Part shown: one piece after another, positions 1 to 6,914 of the stretch
How positions within the stretch are numbered: the stretch's first letter is position 1
Layout of the letters: each line of letters opens with the position of its first letter
NCBI GenBank assembly: GCA_026770585.1
Contig: MU646603.1
Span: 288,763 to 298,862 of the forward strand
From: Baffinella frigidus
Lineage: Eukaryota; Cryptophyceae; Cryptomonadales; Baffinellaceae
Direction of reading: 5' to 3'
Length of the DNA: 10,100 nt
The notes under the pieces: model-generated
The model's database searches: none
Seen by the model: the letters and a program-made list of their open reading frames with translations, nothing else
What the model was told of the DNA's origin: nothing
Made by a program: the position numbers and the translations under genes

Positions 1-352
1 TGGGGTTTAGGGTTCAGGGTTTAGGGTTTGGGGTTTAGGGTTTAGGGTTTGGGGTTGAGGGTTTAGGGTTTGGGGTTTAGGGTTTAGGGTTTAGGGATTA
101 GGGTTTAGGGTTGAGGGTTGAGGGTTTAGAGTTTACGGGTTTGGGGTTTAGGGTTTCGGTTTTGGGGTTTGGAGTTTAGGGTTTGGGGTTTAGGGTTCAG
201 GGTTTAGTGTTCAGGGTTCAGGGTGTAGGGTTTAGGGTTTAGAGTATATGTTTTAGCTTGAAGGCTTCATATTTTAGGGTTTAAGGTTTAGGGCTTAGGT
301 TTCAGAGTCAAGAAGTGAGGGTTTGGTGTTCAGGGTTTATGGTGTAGGGCTG
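1..352 (+). repeat. Degenerate interstitial telomere-like array, G-rich (TTTAGGG type)
   Basis: Heptamers of the form GGGTTTA, with variants GGGTTCA, GGGTTTG and GGGTTGA, run through most of this block. Order decays from about 240 to 330 and the signal ends near 350. A real left chromosome end would show the C-rich strand here, so the G-rich orientation and sequence decay point to an interstitial or scattered array rather than a terminus. No coding potential is seen. Confidence 0.9.
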
Positions 353-400
353 TACATTTTTTTCAAATTGCACCGGGGGGCAGGCTCCAGCGGAATCACT

Positions 401-581
401 CGAGAATGCTGGAGGATCCTATTTATATGTGGGGTTGTAAATATGTGTACCAGGATATGGTATTCTAACCTCGTGACTGTGCAATTTTAGGAGAGTTACG
501 TGACCAATCAACAAAACTTAGTACACCAATGCTCACTTTTAAAAGCACATGGGTCTTAAATAGGCGCCTCTAGCATTTTCG
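401..581 (+). mobile_element. MITE-like element, family A, copy 1 (181 bp, terminal inverted repeats)
   Basis: The left end begins CGAGAATGCTGGAGG and the right end is the complement of CGAAAATGCTAGAGG. The two ends match at about 21 of 25 positions, continuing into CCTATTTA. The whole unit recurs in opposite orientation at 5864-6044 with exactly the same length. There is no ORF, so it would be non-autonomous. Terminal inverted repeats plus a second copy are the support. I could not identify a clear target-site duplication. Confidence 0.8.
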
Positions 582-611
582 TGTGGAAAGGGTGGAAGCG
601 ACCAGGGCTGT

Positions 612-1384
612 TCACTGAGCGCGGGAGGGACGTTCATTAGAAAACGGCACTATTTTTGGGCCAACATGAGATGAATTTGTTGCGGCCAACATGAGAGTGA
701 ACTTGGCCAACATGAGAGTGAGGCTGCGGGAATGTACGGTGAGGTCGCGGTGCGTCAAGGTCCTATGCCCCTCGAGAAACTCCTCGACGCGACCATTCTT
801 GAAGCGTCCAAGGTATCGCGGCCCCAGCCCCGCGAGATGCAGCCTGCGCGTGGCCACGTGAGATCAGCCGTGAGGTCCTTACGTTTTGAGAACTCCCGCC
901 TATGGTGGGAGACTCTTTCCGCAGGATGGCCCTGCTTGCCCGGCTGTGCGCGGCCGGCGGGTCCATACCTCTCCCTGTTCGACGGGCGCGTGTTGGGTTC
1001 GAGCGGGTCGCGAGCATTCAGGAAGGACAGGGATGGGGTTGGGGCGTACGAAGCGAAAAGCGCGCTGTCCTGGTCCCGGTCCACCCCGTTCTCCCCAAAG
1101 ATCCGCACCAGCACCGGCCGCGCTCCGCCTTCGGGTTGCACTGCGTCTGTCTTTGGTGGCTGCGGGAAAGAACACTTGAAGAGGGTGCTGGTGATCCCAC
1201 CCAAGACCTGTTCGACCTTGACGGATTCCACAGAGCAGTTTGGGATTACGAGAGGGAGGATGCGGCGCGCGGAGCCGGCAGGATCTGCGGGGTCGAATGC
1301 GGCTCCGATGTTTGGGGAAGCGCGATAGAGGTCCCAGCCTGCTGCTAGCACGTCGTGTAGTTCCGCACCGACTGGAGGAGACAT
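612..1384 (-). CDS. Choline/ethanolamine kinase, N-terminal part only, two exons
   Basis: Exon 1 runs from 1384 down to 1050 and exon 2 from 843 down to roughly 700; the frame closes at a stop at 612. The family phosphorylates choline or ethanolamine with ATP at the first step of the CDP-choline/CDP-ethanolamine (Kennedy) pathway, normally in the cytosol. Exon 1 carries GGITSTLFKC and VLVRIFGEN followed by VDRDQD; exon 2 carries GLGPRYLGRF and NGRVEEFLEG. These match, in order, the N-lobe of the family. Removing the intron joins the two in frame through a split serine codon. The first ATG is at 1384, but an upstream exon is possible. The Brenner phosphotransferase motif (HxDxxxxN) and the later Asp region are missing, and the segment after VDRDQD's GEN is a few residues short. 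After LAKF the frame runs into tandem DNA repeats. It is either a truncated relic or has a very long intron off the left edge. Choline versus ethanolamine preference cannot be told. Confidence 0.75.
659..722. repeat. Three tandem copies of GGCCAACATGAGA
   Basis: Copies begin at 659, 684 and 705, giving periods of 25 and 21 bases. They fall at the 3' end of the kinase reading frame, where they translate as a repeated TLMLA-like string. This marks where recognisable kinase sequence ends. Confidence 0.85.
844..1049 (-). other. Intron in the kinase gene (206 bp, GT-AG)
   Basis: On the minus strand the donor reads TTC|GTACGC (GT at 1049-1048) and the acceptor CGCGCAG|GCTG (AG at 845-844). The two conserved kinase blocks lie in different frames on either side. 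Splicing here joins ...ALFA-S-LHLAGLGP, which restores the spacing expected of the family. Confidence 0.7.
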
Positions 1385-1590
1385 GGGCCTCTGTCGCTGG
1401 GCTGCGCTGTCGCGACGCTGGATTCCTCGATGTGGCTGCTAAGGCGCAAAGACGTATCCACCCCGGCTTGCGGTCGATTAGGGATCCCAGCAGCCTCGCC
1501 GGATCCCTCGGTGTTGCCGCCAAACGTGCCCACCCCGGCGGGAGGTCGTGAGATGTTCGGTCTCAAACGCCGATGTGTGTCGTTTCGCAG

Positions 1591-1662
1591 CTCGGGCAGA
1601 GTGCTGACGTGCAGCAGCTTCTGGACAAGGGCGCCCGACAGGATCGGGACTCCACAGATTTT
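1591..1662 (+). CDS. Possible upstream ankyrin-repeat exon
   Basis: In the frame beginning CTC at 1591 the sequence reads QSADVQQLLDKGARQDRDS, which resembles the second helix and start of the loop of an ankyrin repeat (family pattern xxLLxxGADVN). A plausible acceptor, GTCGTTTCGCAG, ends at 1590. If read to TTT at 1662 and joined to the exon at 1948 it gives DSTDF-HGYTPLH, close to the usual loop-to-TPLH spacing. The donor would then be GC rather than GT, so the right boundary is a guess. No gene start is visible upstream. I am moderately sure this is ankyrin-like, less sure of its limits. Confidence 0.45.
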
Positions 1663-1947
1663 GCCTGTCTCTTTTTTTCCAAGATTTGACCATCAATAGT
1701 TGCAGAGCCATCCTCTTTTCCTCGCACCACGCTTCGTCGACCAGGGAGCGCAGGGCGTTGGGCAGCGTGCTGGGGGGTTCAAGGTCGCTCGAGCACGACC
1801 AGAGCACTACGGCGGTGACCCACGTGGCCTGGTCGTCAAATTGGGTTTTGTTGCTGGTTTCCAAGGAAGAGGGCGGCCCTTGGAAGGATGCGCCGCGCTT
1901 CAGCTGGTGGAAACGTGCAGAACGGTTATTCGCCGGCGACAGTGCAG
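1663..1947 (+). other. Presumed intron between ankyrin exons
   Basis: I see no domain in any frame of this stretch; the open frames are short and mutually overlapping. It ends in AGTGCAG at 1947. A second possible acceptor (ACGTGCAG) lies 27 bases upstream, after which the frame already reads NGYSPATVQ, an imperfect copy of the HGYTPLH start. Confidence 0.4.
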
Positions 1948-2608
1948 CATGGTTATACGCCGCTGCACTGCGCCGTAGTGGGGGGGCGTGGTGGAATGGT
2001 GCAAGAACTGCTGGGCAAGGGCGCTGATGTGAACAACAAATCCATTCACGGGGACACGCCCTTGCATCTTGCTGCGAAGCACGGGCACCGTTCCGTCTTA
2101 CGGCAGCTGATGGACAAGGGCGCAGACCTTCTCTGCACCAACAACGCTGGCAAGACGCCGGAGGAGCTCGCGTCTGCTCGTGGGCACGACCAGGTCGCGG
2201 GAATACTCAGGGTGGAGGCGAAGCGCAGGGGAGAACGCGAGGCCTTCGCTGTGGGCCAGCATGAGCGGCGGGGCGCAAGGTCACACCCCCTGATTCCGGA
2301 TGCGGAGGTGTTACGGTTGACTCGGGCCAGGCCCGTAGCTGGCTTTTCTCTGTAGATGGGACCTGCTCTGGAGGGGATTGCGTGGTGAAGCACGGCGCGA
2401 GAAGAAAGGTGGAAAGGGCACAGCGACGCTTCTGCAACCGTTGGTGCACACCGTGTTTTGTTGTAGAATCTCATTCGAGAGGCGTGTGTCTGAAACGATG
2501 GAACCCTTTTGGAGGCGATTCGTCTCAGTTGAGCTGATGATCTCTGGTCCACTTATTAGCAGCGGCCAAGTTCCTTCCCCCCCGGAAATTCGGGAGAAAT
2601 GCGGTTAG
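1948..2608 (+). CDS. Ankyrin-repeat protein, partial gene (two exons)
   Basis: The first exon (1948-2279) reads HGYTPLHCAVVGG, then LLGKGADVNN, then GDTPLHLAAKHGH, QLMDKGADLL and GKTPEELASARGH: two clear ankyrin repeats and a third ending one, a fold used for protein-protein contacts. After the repeats comes a basic tail (EAKRRGERE, ERRGAR). The frame is also open upstream to an ATG at 1888, so 1888 is an alternative start if 1948 is not a splice acceptor. A 75-bp intron (2280-2355) fits well. The following frame stays open to a TAG at 2608, but that last part has no recognisable domain and its stop lies inside a MITE that begins at 2549. The partner, location and pathway cannot be inferred. 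It diverges from the kinase fragment; whether the two share a promoter between 1385 and 1590 is unknown. Confidence 0.75.
2280..2355 (+). other. Probable short intron (76 bp, GT-AG) in the ankyrin gene
   Basis: The donor is GCAAG|GTCACAC and the acceptor TTTTCTCTGTAG|ATGG with a good pyrimidine tract. Without splicing, the ankyrin frame stops right at the acceptor TAG (2353-2355). With splicing, it joins in frame to an open stretch continuing to 2608. Confidence 0.55.
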
Positions 2609-2690
2609 CATCCACTGCAAATGGATTAGATTCTGGTACAAATCGTTTAGATGGACTGTATCCGTGAAGCCCCCGGTGGCTGCTGAGTGG
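2549..2690 (-). mobile_element. MITE-like element, family B, copy 1 (142 bp)
   Basis: The ends are CCACTTATTAGCAGCGGCC and GGTGGCTGCTGAGTGG, inverted forms of CCACTTAGCAGC with a 3-base insertion. Internally it carries the complement of GATACAGTCCATCTAAAC, shared with the copies at 3393, 4740 and 9251. It overlaps the 3' end of the ankyrin reading frame and supplies its stop codon. It has no coding capacity. Confidence 0.8.
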
Positions 2691-3392
2691 AGGTGCCACA
2701 CGAATGCAGCACTGGTCTACTCCCCGAATCGCATTCGGACGAGTGTCCTATTTAAATCCTCGGCCCAGCAGAGGGCCCATTTTCCTTAGTCTGATTAGGC
2801 TAAGGCTTCGCTGAATTTGCATGTAGGATAGGAGCTGTCGAGTAAAAGAATTGAATAGTCGGCGCGATTGAATGATGACACGAAAACCCGACAACAGGCA
2901 CGACGAGCTGACAGCATCCAACGCGGTGAACATGCCCACGTCCCTGGCAACCTTGCCTCTCTAGAGGAGACTTTGTGTATGTCACGGCAAGCGTAATTTG
3001 CGCACGGCAAGAGGGCGCTGTTTTATTGGCACGGTTGAGTTCCGCGATGAACATGGCCCGATAGCACTCGCTGAATTTCATATGAAACCTGATTCAATTT
3101 GAAACATGGTTGTGTGCTAGATCCCACCTTGAGCATGGGCCACGAACTCTCGCCGGCCACGCCAGGTCAGTAGTGCGATTTTCATACATACTCGTTCGCA
3201 ATATATGGCTTATCCTGGTACACATTCTTATTTAAAAATATTGTTGCGGAGGCAAGGAGCTCCAATTCCCAATACATTTGGCGTATTTCCCGGGTGGAAT
3301 CACCTTTACTTGAAGACCGTGTAGTACAAACCAAACATCGACGTATCAACTGGCGTGGATTTGAGGACATTCCTGACGCGCGTTGCTCACAG
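2691..3392. other. No gene recognised
   Basis: Open frames here are short and show no domain. Small features seen: a TATTTAAA box at 2751 like those inside family A elements, and a 6-bp stem CCTTAG/CTAAGG near 2784-2805. The sequence is AT-richer than the exons. Confidence 0.5.
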
Positions 3393-3458
3393 CCACTTAG
3401 CAGCCACCGTGGGGTTCACGGATACAGTCCATCTAAACTATTTGTACTAGAATCTTAT
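3393..3458 (+). mobile_element. MITE-like element, family B, left half only
   Basis: CCACTTAGCAGCCACC is followed by GGTTCACGGATACAGTCCAT, and the match to the copies at 4740 and 9251 runs to AATCTTAT. It then diverges into a TTTGATT-rich stretch, so the right end with its inverted repeat is lost. Confidence 0.75.
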
Positions 3459-3473
3459 GCTTCCCGGTACACG

Positions 3474-3545
3474 TTTGATTTGATTCAGTTTGATTGATTT
3501 GATTCAGTTTGAGTCAAACTCAGGTCAAACTGTTTGACCTAGTCC
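3474..3545. repeat. TTTGATT direct repeats followed by small palindromes
   Basis: TTTGATTCAGTTTGA occurs twice in tandem (about 18-base period). It is followed by the palindromes AGTTTGAGTCAAACT and AGGTCAAACTGTTTGACCT. It is locally self-complementary, non-coding sequence. Confidence 0.7.
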
Positions 3546-3630
3546 CGACCACAACTCTTCAAACCTCTACCCACGTGGACTGACAACAGGGAAAACATCT
3601 GGATTGTTGGAAGAAGGAACCTGAGACAAG

Positions 3631-3774
3631 TTCATCTCGAAAGATAACTGAATCAGTTCCCTAGTCGGCGCTTTTATTTAATTAGGAGGCCGTTTGAATT
3701 TACTATGCCCTAACTAATTTCTCCTTTTCAACCTCCTATGAAAAGTGACTGATTCAGTTATCTTCCGAGATGAA
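3631..3774. mobile_element. Foldback element (144 bp, 27-bp terminal inverted repeats)
   Basis: The left arm, beginning TTCATCTCGAAAGATAACTG (3631-3657), pairs with the right arm 3748-3774 with one mismatch in 27. The core contains GCCCTAACTAATTT and CAACCTCCTATGAA; similar core words occur in the foldback at 9691-9842, suggesting a common family. No ORF. Confidence 0.75.
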
Positions 3775-3790
3775 AGTTGAACACGTTTGC

Positions 3791-3905
3791 CCGATTCCAG
3801 ATGGATTGCGCACAGGACACTGCCACGGAGAAAGCTCCCGCGACGGAGGGATGGAAGGGAGGGGGGGGGATCAAGGTCTCGCCATTCTCATCAGGGACCC
3901 TGCTT
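3791..3905 (+). repeat. Dispersed direct repeat G, copy 1
   Basis: It resembles 5213-5340 in the same orientation: CCGATTCCAG at the start, GGAGAA.GCTCCCG in the middle, and CAAGGTCTCG.CAT...CATCAGGG.CCCTGC at the end. Both copies sit directly to the right of a foldback element. A 22-24 base piece (GGATCAAGGTCTCGCCATT) is repeated again at about 3985-4008. Confidence 0.55.
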
Positions 3906-4039
3906 GTTTTCATGCTTCTTCTCGGTGCCTAACAAGGCGTCGCACGAACTCGCGGAATGTGAGATGCTGTCTCAAAAGGTCCTTTGGGGGATCAAGGTCC
4001 CGCCATCCCAACCATCGATTTGACGTGCGTGCTTCTTCT

Positions 4040-4170
4040 GGGGATATAACCCCGTGCAAGATGGCCAAAGTGACTTTACACGGGGCTGTATCCCCTGACT
4101 TGTGAGGTTTGCCGCCACGTGATGTGTGCTTTGCCTCTCGTGGCGGCAAACCACCTCGCTGATTGTCAGG
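4040..4170. other. Two adjacent strong hairpins
   Basis: Hairpin one pairs 4040-4056 (GGGGATATAACCCCGTG) with 4079-4095, 15 of 17 positions. Hairpin two pairs 4106-4119 (GGTTTGCCGCCACG) perfectly with 4139-4152 and is framed by CCTGAC (4094-4099) and GTCAGG (4165-4170). No T-run follows and the setting is non-coding, so a terminator reading is not supported. A cruciform-forming foldback element or an RNA-level double stem-loop are the alternatives. Confidence 0.65.
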
Positions 4171-4625
4171 AGGGTTCCCACACGGATGGCACCTTGCACA
4201 CAGAGTAAAATGCATCTCTGGCGTATGCCACATGGTGGGCTTCGAGGGGTTCGTTGGGCCTGGATTCCAGGGGGATACGTGACCAAATTGCACCAGAAAA
4301 TTTCGCAAGTTAGTTGCGTCAAGGCAAGTTGACTTTTGATGAAAGGTTCGTAGTCCACCGGGTGGGTCTCCCTCGCCTCACAGAGAAAATTGAGGCGTCA
4401 CACGCACTGACTGATTCCGAGGAGCTTTCCCTGATGCGTTTGACTTCCGCGAGAAAGTGTTTGGTTTGATTTGGTTTGGTTTTGAGTCGATGAAAGCCTT
4501 GCACGGCCGTGCCTCGCTAACAAGGAACTTGGTTCGATCTGACTTGGATGAAAGCATCGATCCCGTACCACACAGTGGAATCGGGGGGAAAATATGGCCG
4601 TTTTCCGTCACCTTGTCCGTAAGAA
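4171..4625. other. No gene recognised; short shared words
   Basis: There is no domain in any frame. A segment at 4153-4206 (CTCGCTGA...CACACGGA.GG.ACCTTG) resembles 5533-5587. Small stems CGCCTCA/TGAGGCG (4374-4397) and a TTTGGTTTGATTTGG low-complexity run near 4460 are visible. Confidence 0.45.
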
Positions 4626-4717
4626 CCCCCCTGTGTCCCTACGGATTGCCTACCGTAGGGTCGTAGGTCTTATCGCTTAAGGGTTATTCAAAGATCCCTT
4701 TGAAGTCCGCTGTGTGG
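4626..4717 (+). repeat. Dispersed repeat E, copy 1 (92 bp)
   Basis: This segment matches the reverse complement of 8721-8811 almost throughout, from CCCCCCTGTGTCCCTACGG to CCGCTGTGTGG. It contains a perfect 8-bp stem, CCCTACGG (4637-4644) with CCGTAGGG (4653-4660), and a second small stem TCAAAG/CTTTGA. The ends are not clear inverted repeats. Confidence 0.8.
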
Positions 4718-4739
4718 CGTGCGTGTCCCGCGAGACGTT

Positions 4740-4878
4740 CTACTTAGCAGCCACCGGGGGCTTCACGGATACAGTCCATCTAAACTATGTGTACTATAAC
4801 CTTATCAATTTGCATTGGATTCCAACCGCATTTCCCCCGGATATCCGGGGGGAAAGGAACTCGTCCGCTGCTAAGTGG
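4740..4878 (+). mobile_element. MITE-like element, family B, full copy (139 bp)
   Basis: The left end CTACTTAGCAGCCACCGG and the right end CCGCTGCTAAGTGG form inverted repeats. The interior GATACAGTCCATCTAAAC, GCATTGGATTCCAACCGCAT and CCGGATATCCGG parallels the copy at 9251-9388 along its full length. It has no coding capacity. Confidence 0.85.
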
Positions 4879-5062
4879 GATGCAGGAATTGCATCGGGGG
4901 ACATGTAGTAGATGCATTGGATGCACCTGAACGTGTTTATTCAATCGCCCCCCCCCCCTGTCCCAGATTCACACCTCAACCCTCAAAATCAACTACACGG
5001 ACTGCGAAACCTGCAAACGGCTGGAGTGTTGCAGTGAGGAACACGCTCATTCAAGCTGAACC

Positions 5063-5202
5063 TTATCCGGGGAAACATATTTTTCTTTCATTTCCTGGCA
5101 TCGAAAATTACTACACTATTCGTTCGTACTTGTAATATTAAAGCATTTGTGTAGTCATTTTCGTTGCCAGGAAATGAAAGAATAACAGGTTTCCCCGGAT
5201 GA
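5063..5202. mobile_element. Foldback element (about 140 bp, about 55-bp arms)
   Basis: The left arm starts TTATCCGGGGAAAC and continues through TTCTTTCATTTCCTGGCA to CTACACTA. The right arm is its inverted copy, ending GTTTCCCCGGATGA, with only a few mismatches and a short AT-rich centre. A transcript across it would form a long hairpin. Confidence 0.8.
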
Positions 5203-5212
5203 ACCCCATTAT

Positions 5213-5340
5213 CCGATTCCAGGTGGAAAGCGAAGCAGAACGAGGCGCGGAGAATGCTCCCGTCACGGATGGAGGGGATGCATCCCCTGAAGGAGGAGGG
5301 GGCAAGGTCTCGTCATCATACCCATCAGGGTCCCTGCGTG
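5213..5340 (+). repeat. Dispersed direct repeat G, copy 2
   Basis: Partner of 3791-3905, sharing CCGATTCCAG, GCTCCCG.CACGGATGGAGGG-like sequence and CAAGGTCTCG.CAT. It carries an extra palindromic GGGGATGCATCCCC (about 5275-5288) not present in the first copy. Confidence 0.55.
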
Positions 5341-5591
5341 TAGGGTTGTTATATCGGACTTTTGCTGATCGGAGGGCAGGGTGGGCCACTGGGGGAGTAG
5401 CGTGTAGGGTTTGGGGGTATAGGGGTTGTTCGGTCCTTTCGGAGGGTTCCCTGATTTGGATGAAAGCGTTGCACGGGCCCGTCGTAGATGAGATATGAAT
5501 GCCGCTGCGCTTCGCCTCATGAAGCGTGTAGCCCAACTCGCTGAATCCGGGGATAATTCTCACACGGACGGAACCTTGCGCACAGACCACT
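5341..5591. other. No gene recognised
   Basis: Only short frames without a domain. It contains two isolated GTAGGGTT telomere-like words (about 5340 and 5405) and a segment resembling 4153-4206. Confidence 0.4.
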
Positions 5592-5784
5592 CTCGAGGCC
5601 AGAAAAGGGACTATATAAACCCGGGCTTCCTTTACAAGTGGGGCAGTGTGTAGTAATTTTGAAACAAACAGTCGTGTTTGGTCACGTTACTCCCGTATTA
5701 CGGAAGTAACGTGACCAAACCCGCCCGTGACTGGTACAAATGCAACAACCCCACTTTCAAAATGTTCCCCTTTCCAGCCTCGAG
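5592..5784. mobile_element. Foldback element related to family A (193 bp) with central palindrome
   Basis: The ends CTCGAGGCCAGAAAAGGGA and the complement of CTCGAGGCTGGAAAGGGGA form about 20-bp inverted repeats. Complementarity continues in patches and peaks in a central hairpin, 5676-5696 with 5700-5720 (20 of 21). Its left half (CTATATAAA..., AAGTGGG..., TAGTAATTTT, TTGGTCACGT) aligns with the left half of the family A copy at 5864-6044, suggesting a diverged relative. Confidence 0.7.
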
Positions 5785-5863
5785 TGAGAGTGGCAACACA
5801 TCTCTGACCGATGGCGCGCACCTCTCAGAGGAAAACACCCTGGAGGATGACGAGGCGTCCACA

Positions 5864-6044
5864 CGAGAATGCTAGAGGCGCCTATTTAAAACCAATGTGT
5901 TTTTAAAAAGTGGGCATTTGCATAGTAACTTTCGTTGATTGGTCACGTAACAAGCCATACATTGGCCAGTCACGAGGTTGGAACACCTTATCCGGGTACA
6001 AATATTTACAACCTCACATATAAATAGGATCCTCCAGCATTCTT
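5864..6044 (-). mobile_element. MITE-like element, family A, copy 2 (181 bp, inverted)
   Basis: The reverse complement of 401-581 along its full length. The terminal repeats read CGAGAATGCTAGAGG and the complement of CAAGAATGCTGGAGG. Shared inner words include GTTACGTGACCAATCAAC, CCTCGTGACTG and GGATCCTATTTATATGTG. The flanking ACAC (5861) and TGTGT (6044) may extend the inverted repeat by 3-4 bases. Confidence 0.85.
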
Positions 6045-6423
6045 GTGTAGGAGGGGGGCCTCGGGACGATTTCGCCCCCCCTAAGCTTCAGGGCATGTCC
6101 CAGGCTGGGGAAATCACGCCTTGAATGCCTTCAGGCCAAAGAGGACACGGTTCGCCGTGCCAGTTTCAACGTTTGAAATCGTTCAACTTCAATGTGCGTG
6201 AACTGTCTGTACTTCGATGGTGAACCTGTATGTACTTGAGTGTCCGGGGGACTCTGATACAGTACGTTGATCCGGGAACATGTTTCACATCTCTGAGTGT
6301 CATCGCGTCCCAATACCACACTGCCAACCCTCAAACCCAAAATTTCAGGCGGGACAGAGAAAGTGGTGCGCTGCCGCATTTGATCATCCTGTACTTTGGA
6401 ACCATACGATCATCCTGGACGTT
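6045..6423. other. No gene recognised
   Basis: No domain in any frame. It has a stem AGGGGGGC/GCCCCCCCT at about 6052-6083, and GATCCGGGAACATGTTTCA at about 6270, which resembles the left end of the foldback at 9691. This may be an element fragment. Confidence 0.4.
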
Positions 6424-6622
6424 GGAACATATTCATAGTGACGCACCCCAGGGTAAGTTTTGTAAAGCAACTCGTTCTTGGTACAAATTATAAAACAAAG
6501 ATCACTTAAAACTAAAAAAAAATATCAAGTCCTTTTTAAACGAGGTCTCGTTTTATAATTTGTAACAGAACGAGTTGCTTTACAAAACTCACCCTGGGTT
6601 GCGTCACTATGAATATGTGCCA
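6424..6622. mobile_element. Foldback element (199 bp, about 73-bp arms) next to a coiled-coil exon
   Basis: The left arm 6424-6496 (ACATATTCATAGTGACGCA...CCAGGGTAAGTTTTG...) pairs with 6550-6622 with only a handful of mismatches and one single-base offset. The loop is AT-rich. The right arm ends about 20 bases before the exon starting at 6643. The arm contains GGTAAGTTTTG, a good-looking splice donor sequence, but there is no evidence it is used. Confidence 0.85.
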
Positions 6623-6642
6623 ATCCCTCTACCCCATGGCAG

Positions 6643-6912
6643 GCCACCGAGGAGCCGTGTGAGGGCACCTTCTCAGAGAAGACGCGCGAGGAGCTTCTGC
6701 ACACGCTGCTATCCAAGGACCGCGAACTCGATCTTCTCCGTCTCGAAAAAGAGGAGGCTGCCAAGGAGCAAGAGATCCAGCGGGTTCGCCTTGCTGCGTG
6801 GGTGGCGAGCAGCCTGCAGGCTGTGCAGGAGAGGGCGCGGGAGGAGATGGCGGCGAAGGATGTTGAGATTGAGGGGCTGCTTGCGGATGGGGAGCAGATG
6901 CGGGTGTTGCAG
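6643..6912 (+). CDS. Coiled-coil protein, exon 1 visible (90 aa)
   Basis: The acceptor CTACCCCATGGCAG ends at 6642 and the exon reads ATEEPCEGTFSEKTREELL, then SKDRELDLLRLEKEEAAKEQ, and AAKDVEIEGLLADGEQMRVL, ending Q at 6912. It is rich in E, K, R, L and A with regularly spaced leucines, as in a coiled coil. The motif KDxEIxxLR is shared with the exons at 7593 and 8531. Length 270 nt with codon-boundary ends; joining to 7593 gives RVLQ|ETVER. The donor is GC (CAG|GCAACC), unless CGG|GTGTTG nine bases upstream is used, which is also in phase. If not spliced, the frame enters the heptamer array and continues to a stop at 7167. No protein family beyond coiled coil is recognised and no start codon upstream is convincing. 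Confidence 0.6.
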
Positions 6913-6914
6913 GC

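Noticed and set aside
1-352. A true chromosome end
   Set aside because: Wrong strand orientation for a left end, many variant units, and decayed sequence on its right.
732-1523. Long plus-strand and alternative minus-strand frames over the kinase region
   Set aside because: They overlap the frames carrying recognisable kinase blocks and show no domain of their own; high GC content leaves many frames open.
1478-1864. Minus-strand frame of 128 codons opposite the ankyrin exons
   Set aside because: No recognisable family; it covers the presumed intron and is antisense to a likely ankyrin exon.
4040-4170. Bacterial-type terminator or riboswitch
   Set aside because: No U-tract, no adjacent gene, and the window is eukaryotic in character.
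5606-5620. TATA-like ACTATATAAAC as a promoter
   Set aside because: It lies inside a foldback element and matches the CTATTTAAA in family A copies; no gene follows it.
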